The position numbers and the translations under genes are program-made. DNA of 37,375 nucleotides. It comes from Ramlibacter sp. GTDB taxonomy: Bacteria > Pseudomonadota > Gammaproteobacteria > Burkholderiales > Burkholderiaceae_C. Below, piece after piece: positions 1 to 8,863 of this stretch (positions are counted from its first letter, which is position 1; the number at the start of each line of letters is the position of its first letter). The DNA lies in NCBI GenBank assembly GCA_029237735.1, contig JAQZBU010000035.1, forward strand, positions 1 through 37,375, given 5' to 3'. Under the pieces are notes generated by a model. That model saw only the letters and a list, made by a program, of their open reading frames with translations. It ran no database searches and was not told where the DNA came from.

Positions 1-1
1 C

Positions 2-490
2 GCATCGGTGCAGGCAGCCTTGTGCCGGCTGCTGGCGCGAGCCGCCGGCCATGCCGGTATGGCCGGCGGGCAGGCGATCGACCTGGCCAGCGTGGGCCGT
101 TTCCTGAACGAAGACGAGTTGCGCGAGATGCACCGGCGCAAGACCGGCGCCTTGCTGCAGGGCAGTGTGATGATGGGGGCCGCGTGCGGCGTGGCCGAAC
201 CGGCGGCGCTGTCGGCGCTGGCACGCTACGGCGCGGCCGTGGGCCTGGCTTTCCAGGTCGTGGACGATATCCTGGATGTCACCGCGGACTCAGCGACACT
301 GGGCAAAACGGCCGGCAAGGACGCCGCGCACGACAAGCCGACCTACGTATCGCTGCTGGGGCTGGAGCGCTCGGGCGTCTATGCGCAAGAGCTGCTGGGC
401 GAAGCGTTGCAGGCGCTAAAGGCAAGCGGCCTTGCGGACACACAGGCTTTACAGGCACTGGCCATCATGGTGGTCATGCGCGATAACTGA
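2..490 (+). CDS. ispA: (2E,6E)-farnesyl diphosphate synthase, C-terminal part (5' truncated by window)
   Basis: This is the C-terminal half of a trans-isoprenyl diphosphate synthase that condenses IPP with DMAPP and GPP to make farnesyl diphosphate in the cytosol. The reading frame is open from base 2, so the true start lies outside the window. The second Asp-rich motif is clear (FQVVDDILDVTAD) and is followed by the LGKTAGKDAAHDKPTYVSLLG stretch typical of the IspA group rather than of long-chain octaprenyl synthases. The first Asp-rich motif should lie upstream of base 1. The stop at 488-490 is 18 bases before dxs, so the two are probably cotranscribed, as in the common xseB-ispA-dxs order of betaproteobacteria. 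The last residues (AIMVVMRDN) end cleanly. Confidence 0.93.
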   Translation, partial: ASVQAALCRLLARAAGHAGMAGGQAIDLASVGRFLNEDELREMHRRKTGALLQGSVMMGAACGVAEPAALSALARYGAAVGLAFQVVDDILDVTADSATLGKTAGKDAAHDKPTYVSLLGLERSGVYAQELLGEALQALKASGLADTQALQALAIMVVMRDN

Positions 491-508
491 AAACGAAACG
501 ACGAAACG

Positions 509-2422
509 ATGGCGATGGCCCTGCTGGAAACGATCAACGACCCTGCCGATTTGCGCAAGCTGCCGCGTGCCCAGCTCCAGGCGCTGGCCGGCGAACTTCG
601 CGCTTTCGTGCTGGACAGCGTGTCACGCACAGGCGGTCACCTCAGCTCCAACCTGGGCACGGTTGAACTCACCATCGCGCTGCATTACGTCTTCAACACG
701 CCCTATGACCGCCTGGTGTGGGACGTGGGCCACCAGACCTATCCGCACAAGATTTTGACGGGGCGGCGCGAGCGCATGGGCACGTTGCGCCAGCTTGGAG
801 GGCTCTCGGGCTTCCCGCAGCGCAGCGAGAGCGAATACGACGCTTTCGGCACCGCGCATTCGTCCACCAGCATTTCCGCCGCGCTCGGCATGGCGCTGGC
901 CGCCAAGCACAAGGGCGAGAACCGCAAGGCGGTGGCGATCATCGGCGATGGCGCCATGAGCGCGGGCATGGCCTTCGAGGCCCTGAACAACGCAGGCGTT
1001 GCCGAATGCGACCTGCTGGTGATCCTGAACGACAACGACATGTCGATCAGCCCGCCCGTGGGCGCGCTCAACCGCTACCTGGCGCGGTTGCTGAGCGGGC
1101 AGTTCTATGCCGCCACCAAGAACGTCGGCAAGAACGTGCTTAAGGTCGCACCGCCCTTGTTCGAATTGGCCAAGCGCTTCGAGGAACACGCCAAGGGCAT
1201 GATCGTGCCGGCGACGCTGTTCGAGAAGTTCGGCTTCAACTACATCGGGCCGATCGACGGCCACGACCTCGACTCGCTCGTGCCCACGCTTGAAAATATC
1301 AAGCACCTGAAGGGCCCGCAGTTCCTGCACGTCGTGACCAGGAAGGGCCAGGGCTACAAGCTGGCCGAGGCCGACCCCGTGGCCTACCATGGCCCCGGCA
1401 AGTTCGATCCGGCGGTGGGGATCGTCCCGCCGACGACACCGACCCGGCAGACGTTCACGCACGTGTTCGGCGATTGGCTGTGCGACATGGCCGCCAAGGA
1501 CCCGCGCCTTGTCGGCATCACGCCGGCCATGCGGGAAGGCTCCGGGCTGGTCGAGTTCGAGAAGCTCTTCCCCGACCGCTACTACGACGTCGGCATCGCC
1601 GAACAACATGCCGTCACATTTGCCGCGGGCCTCGCATGCGAGGGGCTCAAGCCCGTCGTCGCGATCTACTCCACGTTCCTGCAACGCGGATACGACCAGC
1701 TGGTCCACGACGTGGCGCTGCAGAATCTCCCGGTGGTGTTCGCGCTGGACCGCGCTGGCCTCGTGGGCGCCGACGGTGCAACGCACGCGGGCGCGTATGA
1801 CATCCCCTACCTTCGCTGCATCCCGAACATGAGCATCGCGTGCCCCGCGGACGAGAATGAGTGCCGCAAGCTGCTCAGCGCGGCCTTCGGGCAAGACCAT
1901 CCCGTCGCCGTGCGTTATCCGCGTGGCGCAGGCGTGGGCGCCGCTATCGAGCGGGGGCTGCAGCCGTTGCCGTTCGGCAAGGGCGAGGTGCGGCGGTCGC
2001 GCATCGGGGCTGCGGAGAATGCGCCACGCGGCGTGGCCATCCTGGCCTTCGGCACGCTGCTTTACCCGGCGCTGGCGGCGGCAGAGCGACTGAACGCCAC
2101 CGTGGTCAACATGCGATGGGCCAAGCCGCTGGACACCGAGCTGCTGCTGGAAGTCGCGGCGCGGCACGAGGCGCTGGTGACGCTTGAAGAGGGCGCCGTG
2201 ATGGGCGGCGCGGGCAGCGCCGTCGGCGAGGCCTTGCAGTGGGCCGGTGTCGTGCGCCCGTTGTTGCATCTGGGCCTGCGCGACGAATTCATCGAACACG
2301 GTGACCCGGCCAGGCTCCTTGCGTTGCAGGGGCTCGATGTCGCCGGGATCGAGGCATCGATCCGCCAGCGTTTCGGCGACCTCGTCGACCGCATGCCGCC
2401 CGCCCTCAAAATCGTGGGTTAA
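509..2422 (+). CDS. dxs: 1-deoxy-D-xylulose-5-phosphate synthase
   Basis: The gene encodes the thiamine-diphosphate enzyme that joins pyruvate and glyceraldehyde 3-phosphate in the first step of the MEP isoprenoid pathway. The 637-residue length is normal for the family. Visible landmarks are [17 protein letters not shown] near residue 40-55, [16 protein letters not shown], the ThDP/Mg motif [18 protein letters not shown], and the transketolase-type catalytic Glu in [17 protein letters not shown] (Glu365). The pyrimidine-binding and C-terminal transketolase domains are intact. The start at 509 gives [11 protein letters not shown]; an in-frame ATG at 515 is an equally plausible start. It follows ispA by 18 bases, so both encode successive parts of one pathway. 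No clear terminator was seen after the stop. Confidence 0.97.
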   Translation: MAMALLETINDPADLRKLPRAQLQALAGELRAFVLDSVSRTGGHLSSNLGTVELTIALHYVFNTPYDRLVWDVGHQTYPHKILTGRRERMGTLRQLGGLSGFPQRSESEYDAFGTAHSSTSISAALGMALAAKHKGENRKAVAIIGDGAMSAGMAFEALNNAGVAECDLLVILNDNDMSISPPVGALNRYLARLLSGQFYAATKNVGKNVLKVAPPLFELAKRFEEHAKGMIVPATLFEKFGFNYIGPIDGHDLDSLVPTLENIKHLKGPQFLHVVTRKGQGYKLAEADPVAYHGPGKFDPAVGIVPPTTPTRQTFTHVFGDWLCDMAAKDPRLVGITPAMREGSGLVEFEKLFPDRYYDVGIAEQHAVTFAAGLACEGLKPVVAIYSTFLQRGYDQLVHDVALQNLPVVFALDRAGLVGADGATHAGAYDIPYLRCIPNMSIACPADENECRKLLSAAFGQDHPVAVRYPRGAGVGAAIERGLQPLPFGKGEVRRSRIGAAENAPRGVAILAFGTLLYPALAAAERLNATVVNMRWAKPLDTELLLEVAARHEALVTLEEGAVMGGAGSAVGEALQWAGVVRPLLHLGLRDEFIEHGDPARLLALQGLDVAGIEASIRQRFGDLVDRMPPALKIVG

Positions 2423-2501
2423 CTCCTTCGTGGCGGTGGATTAACACAATCAGTTGGTCCCGTTGGATTTCTGACAAAAGCCTGAGAACCAAAGGTTTCC
2501 G

Positions 2502-2532
2502 GGTATTTCTCAAGGGAAAACCCCTGAATACC
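2502..2532. promoter_or_regulatory. Imperfect inverted repeat upstream of the first dctP gene
   Basis: In the 214-base gap between dxs and dctP1, GGTATT at 2502-2507 is mirrored by AATACC at 2527-2532, with a partly complementary interior (CAAGGG, then AAAA, then CCCCTG). It lies about 105 bases upstream of the dctP1 start. It could be an operator for the dctP1 unit or a weak hairpin; no strong U-tract follows it. I do not recognise a named regulator site. Confidence 0.35.
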
Positions 2533-2636
2533 AAAGTGGGTCAGTTCCTAAAATTGCGAACAGATTGGGGCAAGCATTTAAGTTGTCCCGAATCTTTTGG
2601 TATAGCAGTTCAATTCACGCTACAGGAGCGCCCTTC

Positions 2637-3716
2637 ATGGATCGTCGATCACTCATCAAGAATGCCGGCATTGCCGGCGTGCTGGCCGCAGGCGTCGCGC
2701 CCGCAGTCCACGCGCAAGCAGCCATTCGCTGGCGTCTTGCCTCCAGCTTCCCGAAGTCGCTGGACACCATCTTCGGAGGCGCTGACGTGTTCGCGGCCAA
2801 GGTCAAGGCCATGTCGGGCGGCAAGTTCGAGATCACCACCCATGCCGCCGGTGAACTGATGCCGGCATTCGGCGTTGTGGACGGCGTGCAGCAAGGCACC
2901 GTTGAAGTCGCGCACACCGCGCCTTACTACTTCTTCGGCAAGGACGAATGCTTCGCACTCGGTTGCGCCATTCCCTTCGGCCTGAACAGCCGCCAGATGA
3001 CAGCCTGGATGTACGAAGGCAACGGCCTGAAGCTGATGCGCGAGTTCTACGCCAAGTACAACATGATCAATTTCCCCGGCGGCAACACCGGTGCCCAGAT
3101 GGGCGGCTGGTTCCGTAAGGAAATCAAGTCCCTCGCCGACATCAAGGGCCTGAAGTTCCGCATCGGCGGCTTCGGCGGCAAGGTGCTGGCACCCCTGGGC
3201 GCCGTGCCGCAGAACATCCCCGGCGGCGAAATCTACCAGGCCCTGGAAAAAGGCACGATCGACGCGGCCGAGTGGGTGGGCCCGTACGACGACCAGAAGC
3301 TGGGCTTCAACAAGGTGGCGCCGTTCTACTATTACCCCGGCTGGTGGGAAGGCGGCCCGCAGCTGGACTTCTTCATCAACCAGAAGGCCTACGACGGCCT
3401 GTCGGCCGAGAACAAGGCGATCGTCGAGTCCGCGGCGGCCGAAGCCCACGTGACGATGCAGGCCCGCTACGACGCGCGCAACCCCGTCGCGCTCAAGCAG
3501 CTGGTCGGCGCCGGCACCAAGCTGCGCCCCTTCCCGAACGACGTGATGGCCGCGGCGTTCAAGTCGGCGATGTCGATCTACTCAGACCTCAATAGCAAGA
3601 ACGAGAGCTGGAAGAAGATCTATGCGGACTACTCGAAGTTCCGCGCCGACCAGAACCTGTGGTTCCGCTTCACCGAGGCCACGTTCGACCGCTTCATGCA
3701 ATCGCAGAAGCTGTAA
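2637..3716 (+). CDS. dctP: TRAP transporter solute-binding protein, TakP-like (copy 1 of 3)
   Basis: This is a periplasmic solute-binding protein of a TRAP transporter, 359 residues. The start at 2637 is chosen because a Shine-Dalgarno (CAGGAG) lies about 10 bases upstream and the protein then begins with a signal peptide, MDRRSLIKNAG...AVHA, cleaved near residue 26. The RRSLIK sequence fits a twin-arginine (Tat) signal. Positions matching the ligand and Na+ sites of the 2-oxoacid binder TakP are present: Gln154 in TGAQMGGW, Arg175 in KFRIGGF, and Glu212-Trp213 in AAEWVGPYDD. A 2-oxo acid or other small carboxylate ligand is therefore inferred. The gene is followed by its own terminator, so it appears monocistronic. 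It is very similar to the next gene, indicating tandem duplication. Membrane partners would be the convergent dctQ-dctM genes. Confidence 0.92.
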   Translation: MDRRSLIKNAGIAGVLAAGVAPAVHAQAAIRWRLASSFPKSLDTIFGGADVFAAKVKAMSGGKFEITTHAAGELMPAFGVVDGVQQGTVEVAHTAPYYFFGKDECFALGCAIPFGLNSRQMTAWMYEGNGLKLMREFYAKYNMINFPGGNTGAQMGGWFRKEIKSLADIKGLKFRIGGFGGKVLAPLGAVPQNIPGGEIYQALEKGTIDAAEWVGPYDDQKLGFNKVAPFYYYPGWWEGGPQLDFFINQKAYDGLSAENKAIVESAAAEAHVTMQARYDARNPVALKQLVGAGTKLRPFPNDVMAAAFKSAMSIYSDLNSKNESWKKIYADYSKFRADQNLWFRFTEATFDRFMQSQKL

Positions 3717-3744
3717 GCCGACAGATTCCTTTTTCGGAATTGAC

Positions 3745-3772
3745 AAGCCGCGCCTCGTGCGCGGCTTTTTTT
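3745..3772 (+). terminator. Rho-independent terminator after dctP copy 1
   Basis: A 9-bp stem, AAGCCGCGC paired with GCGCGGCTT, closes a 5-base loop (CTCGT) and runs directly into a T-tract. It starts 28 bases after the dctP1 stop codon and isolates this gene from copy 2. Confidence 0.9.
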
Positions 3773-3912
3773 ATTTCTTTCGTTTGCTGAATGAAGCTGA
3801 CGACGCTCGCGGGTAAGTGCTATTTCGTAAGTGACCTGAAAGCCTACGGCGCCGGCACATGCGCATCATCACGCGGCGTTCTTCGAAACGCCAACATCAA
3901 CGAAGGAGAAAC

Positions 3913-4992
3913 ATGGATCGTCGTTCCCTCATCAAGCATGCCGGCATCGCCGGCGTACTGGCCGCCGGCGTTGCGCCGGCCGTGCATGCGCAGGCGGCTA
4001 TCCGCTGGCGCCTTGCTTCGAGTTTTCCGAAGTCGCTGGACACCATCTACGGCGCGGCCGAAGTGTTCTCGCAGAAGGTCAAGCAGCTCTCGGGCGGCCG
4101 CTTCGACATAACCGTACATGCAGCCGGCGAACTGATGCCGGCGTTCGGCGTGGTTGACGGCGTGCAGGCAGGCACAGTGGAAGCAGCGCACACCGCGCCC
4201 TACTACTTCTTTGGCAAGGACGAGACCTTCGCCATCGGCGGGGCCATCCCCTTCGGCCTGAACAGCCGCCAGATGAGCGCCTGGACCTATGAAGGCAACG
4301 GCCTCAAGCTGATGCGCGAGTTTTATGCCAAGTACAACATGATCAATTTCCCCTACGGCAACACCGGCGCGCAGATGGGCGGCTGGATGCGCAAGGAGCT
4401 CAAGAGCGCTGCCGACCTGAAGGGCCTGAAGTTCCGCATCGGCGGGTTTGCGGGCAAGGTGCTGGAGCGCCTGGGCGGCGTACCGCAGAACATCCCGGGC
4501 GGCGAAATCTACCAGGCGCTGGAAAAGGGCACGATCGACGCGGCCGAATGGATTGGCCCCTACGACGATCAGAAACTCGGCTTCAACAAGGTCGCTCCGT
4601 ACTACTACTACCCCGGCTGGTGGGAAGGTGGTTTGCAGCTTGATCTGTACATCAACCAGAAGGCGTACGACGCGCTGTCGCCCGAGAACAAGACCATCGT
4701 CGAGGTGGCCAGCACTTTCGCGCACGTCGAGACGCAGGCCAAGTACGACGTCAAGAACCCCACGGCACTCAAGCAGCTCGTGGGTGCCGGTGCCAAACTG
4801 CGCCCCTTCCCGGCCGACGTGATGGCCTCGGCGTTCAAGCATTCCATGGCGCTGTACGAGGAGCTGAGCGCCAAGAACGAGAACTGGAAAAAGGTCTACA
4901 CCGATTACCAGAAGTTCCGCTCGGACCAGAACCTGTGGTTCCGCTTCACCGAGGGTACATTCGACCGCTTCATGCAATCACAAAAGCTGTAG
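3913..4992 (+). CDS. dctP: TRAP transporter solute-binding protein, TakP-like (copy 2 of 3)
   Basis: This is the second tandem copy, 359 residues, the same length as copy 1 and nearly alignable without gaps. The start at 3913 follows a strong ribosome-binding site (GAAGGAGAA) 5 to 6 bases upstream. The signal peptide MDRRSLIKHAG...AVHA is almost identical to copy 1 and is again Tat-like. Ligand-site positions are kept: TGAQMGGW, KFRIGGF, AAEWIGPYDD. Both ends of the mature protein (AAIRWRLASSFPKSLDT and FDRFMQSQKL) match copy 1, whereas some interior positions differ (for example GLQLDLY instead of GPQLDFF), so the ligand range may have shifted slightly. It has its own terminator at 5014 and its own leader, so it can be expressed separately. 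Confidence 0.92.
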   Translation: MDRRSLIKHAGIAGVLAAGVAPAVHAQAAIRWRLASSFPKSLDTIYGAAEVFSQKVKQLSGGRFDITVHAAGELMPAFGVVDGVQAGTVEAAHTAPYYFFGKDETFAIGGAIPFGLNSRQMSAWTYEGNGLKLMREFYAKYNMINFPYGNTGAQMGGWMRKELKSAADLKGLKFRIGGFAGKVLERLGGVPQNIPGGEIYQALEKGTIDAAEWIGPYDDQKLGFNKVAPYYYYPGWWEGGLQLDLYINQKAYDALSPENKTIVEVASTFAHVETQAKYDVKNPTALKQLVGAGAKLRPFPADVMASAFKHSMALYEELSAKNENWKKVYTDYQKFRSDQNLWFRFTEGTFDRFMQSQKL

Positions 4993-5013
4993 AGCAAAGT
5001 TTCTGCTCAAGCC

Positions 5014-5041
5014 AAAAGCCGCACGATGTGCGGCTTTTTTT
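5014..5041 (+). terminator. Rho-independent terminator after dctP copy 2
   Basis: An 11-bp stem (AAAAGCCGCAC with GTGCGGCTTTT) closes a 3-base GAT loop and ends in a run of T. It begins 22 bases after the stop codon of copy 2. Its GCCGC/GCGGC core resembles the terminator of copy 1, consistent with duplication of gene plus terminator. Confidence 0.9.
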
Positions 5042-5154
5042 ATGGCTTTTGATACGATGTGAATACGCGGCGTGTGACATATGCCAGAGTTCTGAAAGGA
5101 ACATCCTGCGGGTGCGCGCATCATCCGGCGCACCAAATAGAGGAGTACTCATCC

Positions 5155-6237
5155 ATGGATCGACGTTCCCTGATCAAAAATGCGGGCATTGCAGGCGTGC
5201 TGGCCACGGGCATCGCACCGGCAGTACACGCGCAAGCGGCAGTGCGCTGGCGCCTCGCCTCCAGCTTCCCGAAGTCGCTGGACACCATCTTTGGCAGCGC
5301 CGAGATGTTCTCGAAGACCGTGCGCGCCCTGTCGGGCGGCAAGTTTGAGGTTTCGGTGCACGCCGCGGGCGAACTGATGCCCGCGTTCGGTGTCGTGGAC
5401 GGCATCCAGGGCGGGACCGTCGAGATGGCGCAGACCGCGTCTTATTACTTCACCGGCAAGGACTCCATCTTCGCTTTCGGCTGCGCCGTCCCTTTCGGCC
5501 TCACCGCGCGCCAGATGGACGCCTGGATGGAGCATGGCAATGGCCGCAAGCTGATGGACGAGTTCTACGCAAAGTACAACATCCTGAGCATGAGCGCGGG
5601 CAACACCACGACCCAGATGGGTGGCTGGTACCGCAAGGAGATCAAGTCGGTGGCCGACCTGAAGGGCCTGAAGATGCGCCTGGGTGGCGGCCTCTTCGGC
5701 GAGGCCATGTCCAAGCTGGGCGTCGTGGCGCAGAACATGCCGGCCGGCGAGGTTTATCAGGCGCTCGAGAAGGGCACGCTGGATGCAACCGAATTCGTCG
5801 GTCCCTATGATGACGAGAAGCTCGGCTTCGCCAAGGTGGCGCCGTTCTACTACTATCCCGGCTGGTGGGAAGGCGGCGCCGAGCTGGAGTTCTTTATCAA
5901 CACCAAGGCGTTCGAAGCCCTGTCGCCAGAGAACAAGGCGATCGTGCGTGCCGCCGGCGCCGTGGCTGCGCGCGACATGACATCCAAGTACGACGCGCTG
6001 AACCCGCAAGCGCTCAAGCGCCTGGTTGCCGCCAAAACGCAGCTCAAGCCCTTCCCCAAGGACGTCTTGGACGCGGGCTTCAAAGCTGCCATGCAGGTCT
6101 TCGCCGCGCACGAAGCCAAGTCGCCGGAATTCAAGAAGATCCACCAGGACATGCGCACCTTCCAGCGCGACCAGATTCTGTGGGACCGCTTCTCCGAGCA
6201 CCGCTACACCAGCTACATGACGACCGTGAAGTTCTGA
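5155..6237 (+). CDS. dctP: TRAP transporter solute-binding protein, TakP-like (copy 3 of 3, diverged)
   Basis: This third tandem copy has 360 residues and the same Tat-like signal (MDRRSLIKNAG...AVHA). The start at 5155 follows AGAGGAG about 10 bases upstream. The N-terminal third stays close to copies 1 and 2 (VRWRLASSFPKSLDTIFG, HAAGELMPAFGVVDG), but the rest has diverged. The ligand-site segment reads TTTQMGGW, KMRLGGGLFG and DATEFVGPYDD, so the Trp of the Glu-Trp pair is Phe214 here and a Gly/Leu insertion alters the loop after the Arg. The C-terminus (YTSYMTTVKF) differs completely from the other copies. A different ligand preference from copies 1 and 2 is inferred. The gene converges on dctM and shares a bidirectional terminator with it. 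Confidence 0.92.
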   Translation: MDRRSLIKNAGIAGVLATGIAPAVHAQAAVRWRLASSFPKSLDTIFGSAEMFSKTVRALSGGKFEVSVHAAGELMPAFGVVDGIQGGTVEMAQTASYYFTGKDSIFAFGCAVPFGLTARQMDAWMEHGNGRKLMDEFYAKYNILSMSAGNTTTQMGGWYRKEIKSVADLKGLKMRLGGGLFGEAMSKLGVVAQNMPAGEVYQALEKGTLDATEFVGPYDDEKLGFAKVAPFYYYPGWWEGGAELEFFINTKAFEALSPENKAIVRAAGAVAARDMTSKYDALNPQALKRLVAAKTQLKPFPKDVLDAGFKAAMQVFAAHEAKSPEFKKIHQDMRTFQRDQILWDRFSEHRYTSYMTTVKF

Positions 6238-6252
6238 TTCGCGGCGCCCGGC

Positions 6253-6306
6253 AAAAAAAAGCCGGCGCCCCGTCCGCGTTGTGCGGGCCGGGGCGCCGGC
6301 TTTTTT
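6253..6306. terminator. Bidirectional Rho-independent terminator between convergent dctP3 and dctM
   Basis: A perfect 11-bp GC stem (GCCGGCGCCCC at 6261-6271 with its complement at 6290-6300) is flanked by an A-run on the left (6253-6260) and a T-run on the right (6301-6306). It can therefore act as an intrinsic terminator for transcription from either side. It sits between the dctP3 stop (6237) and the dctM stop (6316). Confidence 0.92.
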
Positions 6307-6315
6307 ATTCTGGGC

Positions 6316-8072
6316 TTACTTCTTCGTTTCCGTGCCCTGTTTGAACAAGTCTTCGATTTCCTTGTCCGTCGCTTCCTTCTGGGGCTCGGGCGCCGGCACA
6401 GGCACCGCCGCCCCGGCCGCCGGCGTTTCCGCCTCCGCCTCGGGCTTCAGATCTCCGCCCGGCTGAAGCGGATCGGCTTCCGGGACTGCCGGCACTTCTT
6501 GCTTCAGCATGTCGGATTCCATCTGCAGGCGCACCTTCTCCATGTCCACCGCCTCCACCTTGTCCAGGCCGCCGGAAACGATGCCGGGGAAGGCGATGAT
6601 GAGGCCGACCATGACCACCTGGATGATGACGAAAGGCACCGCGCCCCAGTAGATCTGCATCGTCGTCACCGGCGCAACCAGTTTCTTGGTGATGCGGTCG
6701 GTGTATTCCTTGCTCGGTGCCACGCTGCGCAAATAGAACAGCGCGAAGCCGAACGGCGGATGCATGAACGAAGTCTGCATGTTCACGCCAGCTCGAAGAA
6801 GTCCAGGAAGAACGCGAGCAGGAAGATGAGCACGTTCACGACGATCAGGAAGCCGATCTGGCCACCCGGCAATCCGGTGAGCAAGTGTTCCACCCACTTC
6901 TGGCCATCGACACCCTGGAACACCAAGCTGAAGATCGTCGAGCCGATCAGGATGAACACGACGAAGCAGGAGAGCTTGGTGGTGGTGTTCAACGCCTGCT
7001 TGAGCAGCGAGAAGGTCAGGCGCCCGCGTGCCATGGCCATGATGAACGCGCCCATCGCGCCCATCGCGCCGCCTTCAGTCGGTGTGGCGATGCCCAGGAA
7101 AATCGTGCCCAGCACCAGGAAGATGAGCAGCAGCGGCGGGATGAGCACGAAGGTGACGCGCTCGGCCATGCGGGAGAGCAGGCCAAGCCGCGTGACCTTG
7201 TTGATCACGGCGATGATGAACGCGAGCAGAACGCCGGCGCACATGGAGACTACGATGGTCTCGTCCTTGGCGACCGTGGTCACCGTGGTGCTGGTCCACC
7301 AGCTCACGACTTTTGCGTAGTTTTGGCCGAGGGCGATGGCCAGCGCCGTCGAGATGATCGTGAGCACGAGCAGGGAGGGCAGGCCACTCTTGCCGTTGTC
7401 CTCGCGGATCGTGCGTGCTTCGATCGGCAGGGCGGGCACCAAGGCGGGCCGGAAGAGCGCCAGCAGGATGACGTAGCCGGCGTAGAAGCCAGTCAGGATG
7501 AATCCAGGAAGGAACGCGCCCTTGTACATGTCACCCACGCTGCGCCCGAGCTGGTCGGCCAAAATAATCAGCACCAGGGACGGCGGGATGATCTGCGCCA
7601 GCGTGCCGGAGGCGGCAATCACGCCCGACGCCACGCGCCGGTCATAGCCGTACCGCAGCATGATGGGCAGGGAGATCAGGCCCATGGAGATCACTGAGGC
7701 CGCAACGACGCCGGTGGTAGCCGCCAGCAATGCGCCCACGAAGATCACGGCAAGTGCCAGGCCGCCGCGGATCGGGCCGAACAGCTGGCCGATGGTGTCC
7801 AGCAAGTCTTCCGCCATGCCGCTTCGTTCCAGGATGAGGCCCATCAAGGTGAAGAACGGGATGGCCAGAAGCGTGTCGTTCTGCATGATGCCGAAGATGC
7901 GCAGGGGCAAAGCCTGCAGCAACGCCTCGGGCAACAAGCCCAGCTCGACGCCGATCGTCCCGAACACCAGGCCGCAGGCGCCCAGGCTGAACGCGACGGG
8001 AAAGCCCATCAGCAGGAAGACGACGAGCCCCATGAACATGATGGGGGCCATATTTTGGGTGATGAGTTCCAT
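6316..8072 (-). pseudogene. dctM: TRAP transporter large permease subunit, disrupted by deletion/frameshift
   Basis: The gene should encode the large, 12-helix-class membrane subunit of a TRAP transporter. The first frame (8072 down to 6783) gives 429 residues from MELITQNMAPIMFMG to LIFLLAFFLDFFELA and then hits TGA. The second frame (about 6786 down to 6316) continues with VNMQTSFMHPPFGFALFYLRSVAP and an acidic, Pro/Ala-rich tail ending in KQGTETKK. In relatives as I recall them, about 26 residues containing one transmembrane stretch lie between FFELA and VNMQTS. Here they are absent and the frame shifts, consistent with an out-of-frame deletion of roughly 79 bases. Both parts are otherwise well conserved, so the event looks recent or is a sequence/assembly error. 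It is the only large permease beside the three dctP copies. Confidence 0.82.
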
Positions 8073-8098
8073 GTACTTGTACTCCTCGTTCTAGTTAT

Positions 8099-8698
8099 TC
8101 AGACCTGCTTGCCTTCGCGCTCCGCCAGTTGGCGGATCGACTCGGCGAGCTCTTCCTCGGCTGTCTTTTCGATCTTCTTGACGGTGGGATCCTCGATCAG
8201 GCCCTTCAGGAAAGCGATGCGCTTGATGAGCTCGGACCAGCCCTGCAGCAGCAGCAACGAGAAGCCGAGCGGCATCATCAGGTACACGGGCCAGCGGATC
8301 AGGCCGCCGGCGTTGGACGACATCTCGCCCGAACGGTAGCCCTGCAGGAAGAAGGGGATGCCATACCAGAGGATGGCGATACAAACTGGCGTGAGGAAGA
8401 AGAGGAAGCCGAAGATGTCGACGAGGATCTGGCCGCGTTTGGTGAGGCGGCTGGAGATGACGTCGATTTTGACGTGTTCGCCGTTGAGCAGCGTGTAGCC
8501 CGCGGCGAGCAGGAAGGCAGCAGCGAAGAGATACCACTGCACTTCAAGGTAGGCGTTCGAACTCATGCTGAACGCCTTGCGCACGGCCGCGTTGACGGCG
8601 CTGATCACGGTAGAGGCGAGGATCAGCCAGATCACGTATTTGCCGACAAGCGTGTTGAGCCAGTCGACAGCCTTGGAAAACTTAAGTAATGCCTGCAT
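8099..8698 (-). CDS. dctQ: TRAP transporter small permease subunit
   Basis: This encodes the small, four-helix membrane subunit of a TRAP transporter, 199 residues. Hydrophobic segments are visible around VIWLILASTVISAVNAAV, WYLFAAAFLLAAGYTLL, FGFLFFLTPVCIAILWYG and WPVYLMMPLGFSLLLLQG. The GEHVKIDVIS motif after helix 2 is typical of DctQ. The C-terminal tail is charged and probably coiled (VKKIEKTAEEELAESIRQLAE). The start at 8698 is preceded by GGAG about 6 bases upstream. Its stop is 26 bases before the dctM start, so the two form an operon convergent with the dctP genes. It is apparently intact, but its partner dctM is broken. Confidence 0.93.
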   Translation of the reverse strand: MQALLKFSKAVDWLNTLVGKYVIWLILASTVISAVNAAVRKAFSMSSNAYLEVQWYLFAAAFLLAAGYTLLNGEHVKIDVISSRLTKRGQILVDIFGFLFFLTPVCIAILWYGIPFFLQGYRSGEMSSNAGGLIRWPVYLMMPLGFSLLLLQGWSELIKRIAFLKGLIEDPTVKKIEKTAEEELAESIRQLAEREGKQV

Positions 8699-8863
8699 GT
8701 TGTCTCCGGGGAAGATAGTTCACTGGTCACGCGACACGGGCGCGGACTGAAGGGAGTCGCGCGCCCGCCGGCTGTAGTAAGAAATTCTATGGGCGACTGT
8801 AAATGGCAGGCTGACAGCTCTTTGACGGTGTTATCCCGCTGTACCCCAAAGTGATAATGCGAA

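Noticed and set aside
623-2299. 558-codon minus-strand frame opposite dxs
   Set aside because: Shadow of dxs; composition-driven, no domain or ribosome-binding site.
2637-6237. CRISPR-like or mobile-element repeats
   Set aside because: The repetition comes from tandem dctP paralogues with diverging coding sequence, not from short direct repeats; no transposase or terminal repeats are present.
6316-8072. dctM as two separate genes or programmed frameshifting
   Set aside because: The downstream frame has no plausible start matching the family, and a membrane segment is missing at the join, so a deletion explains the data better than recoding.
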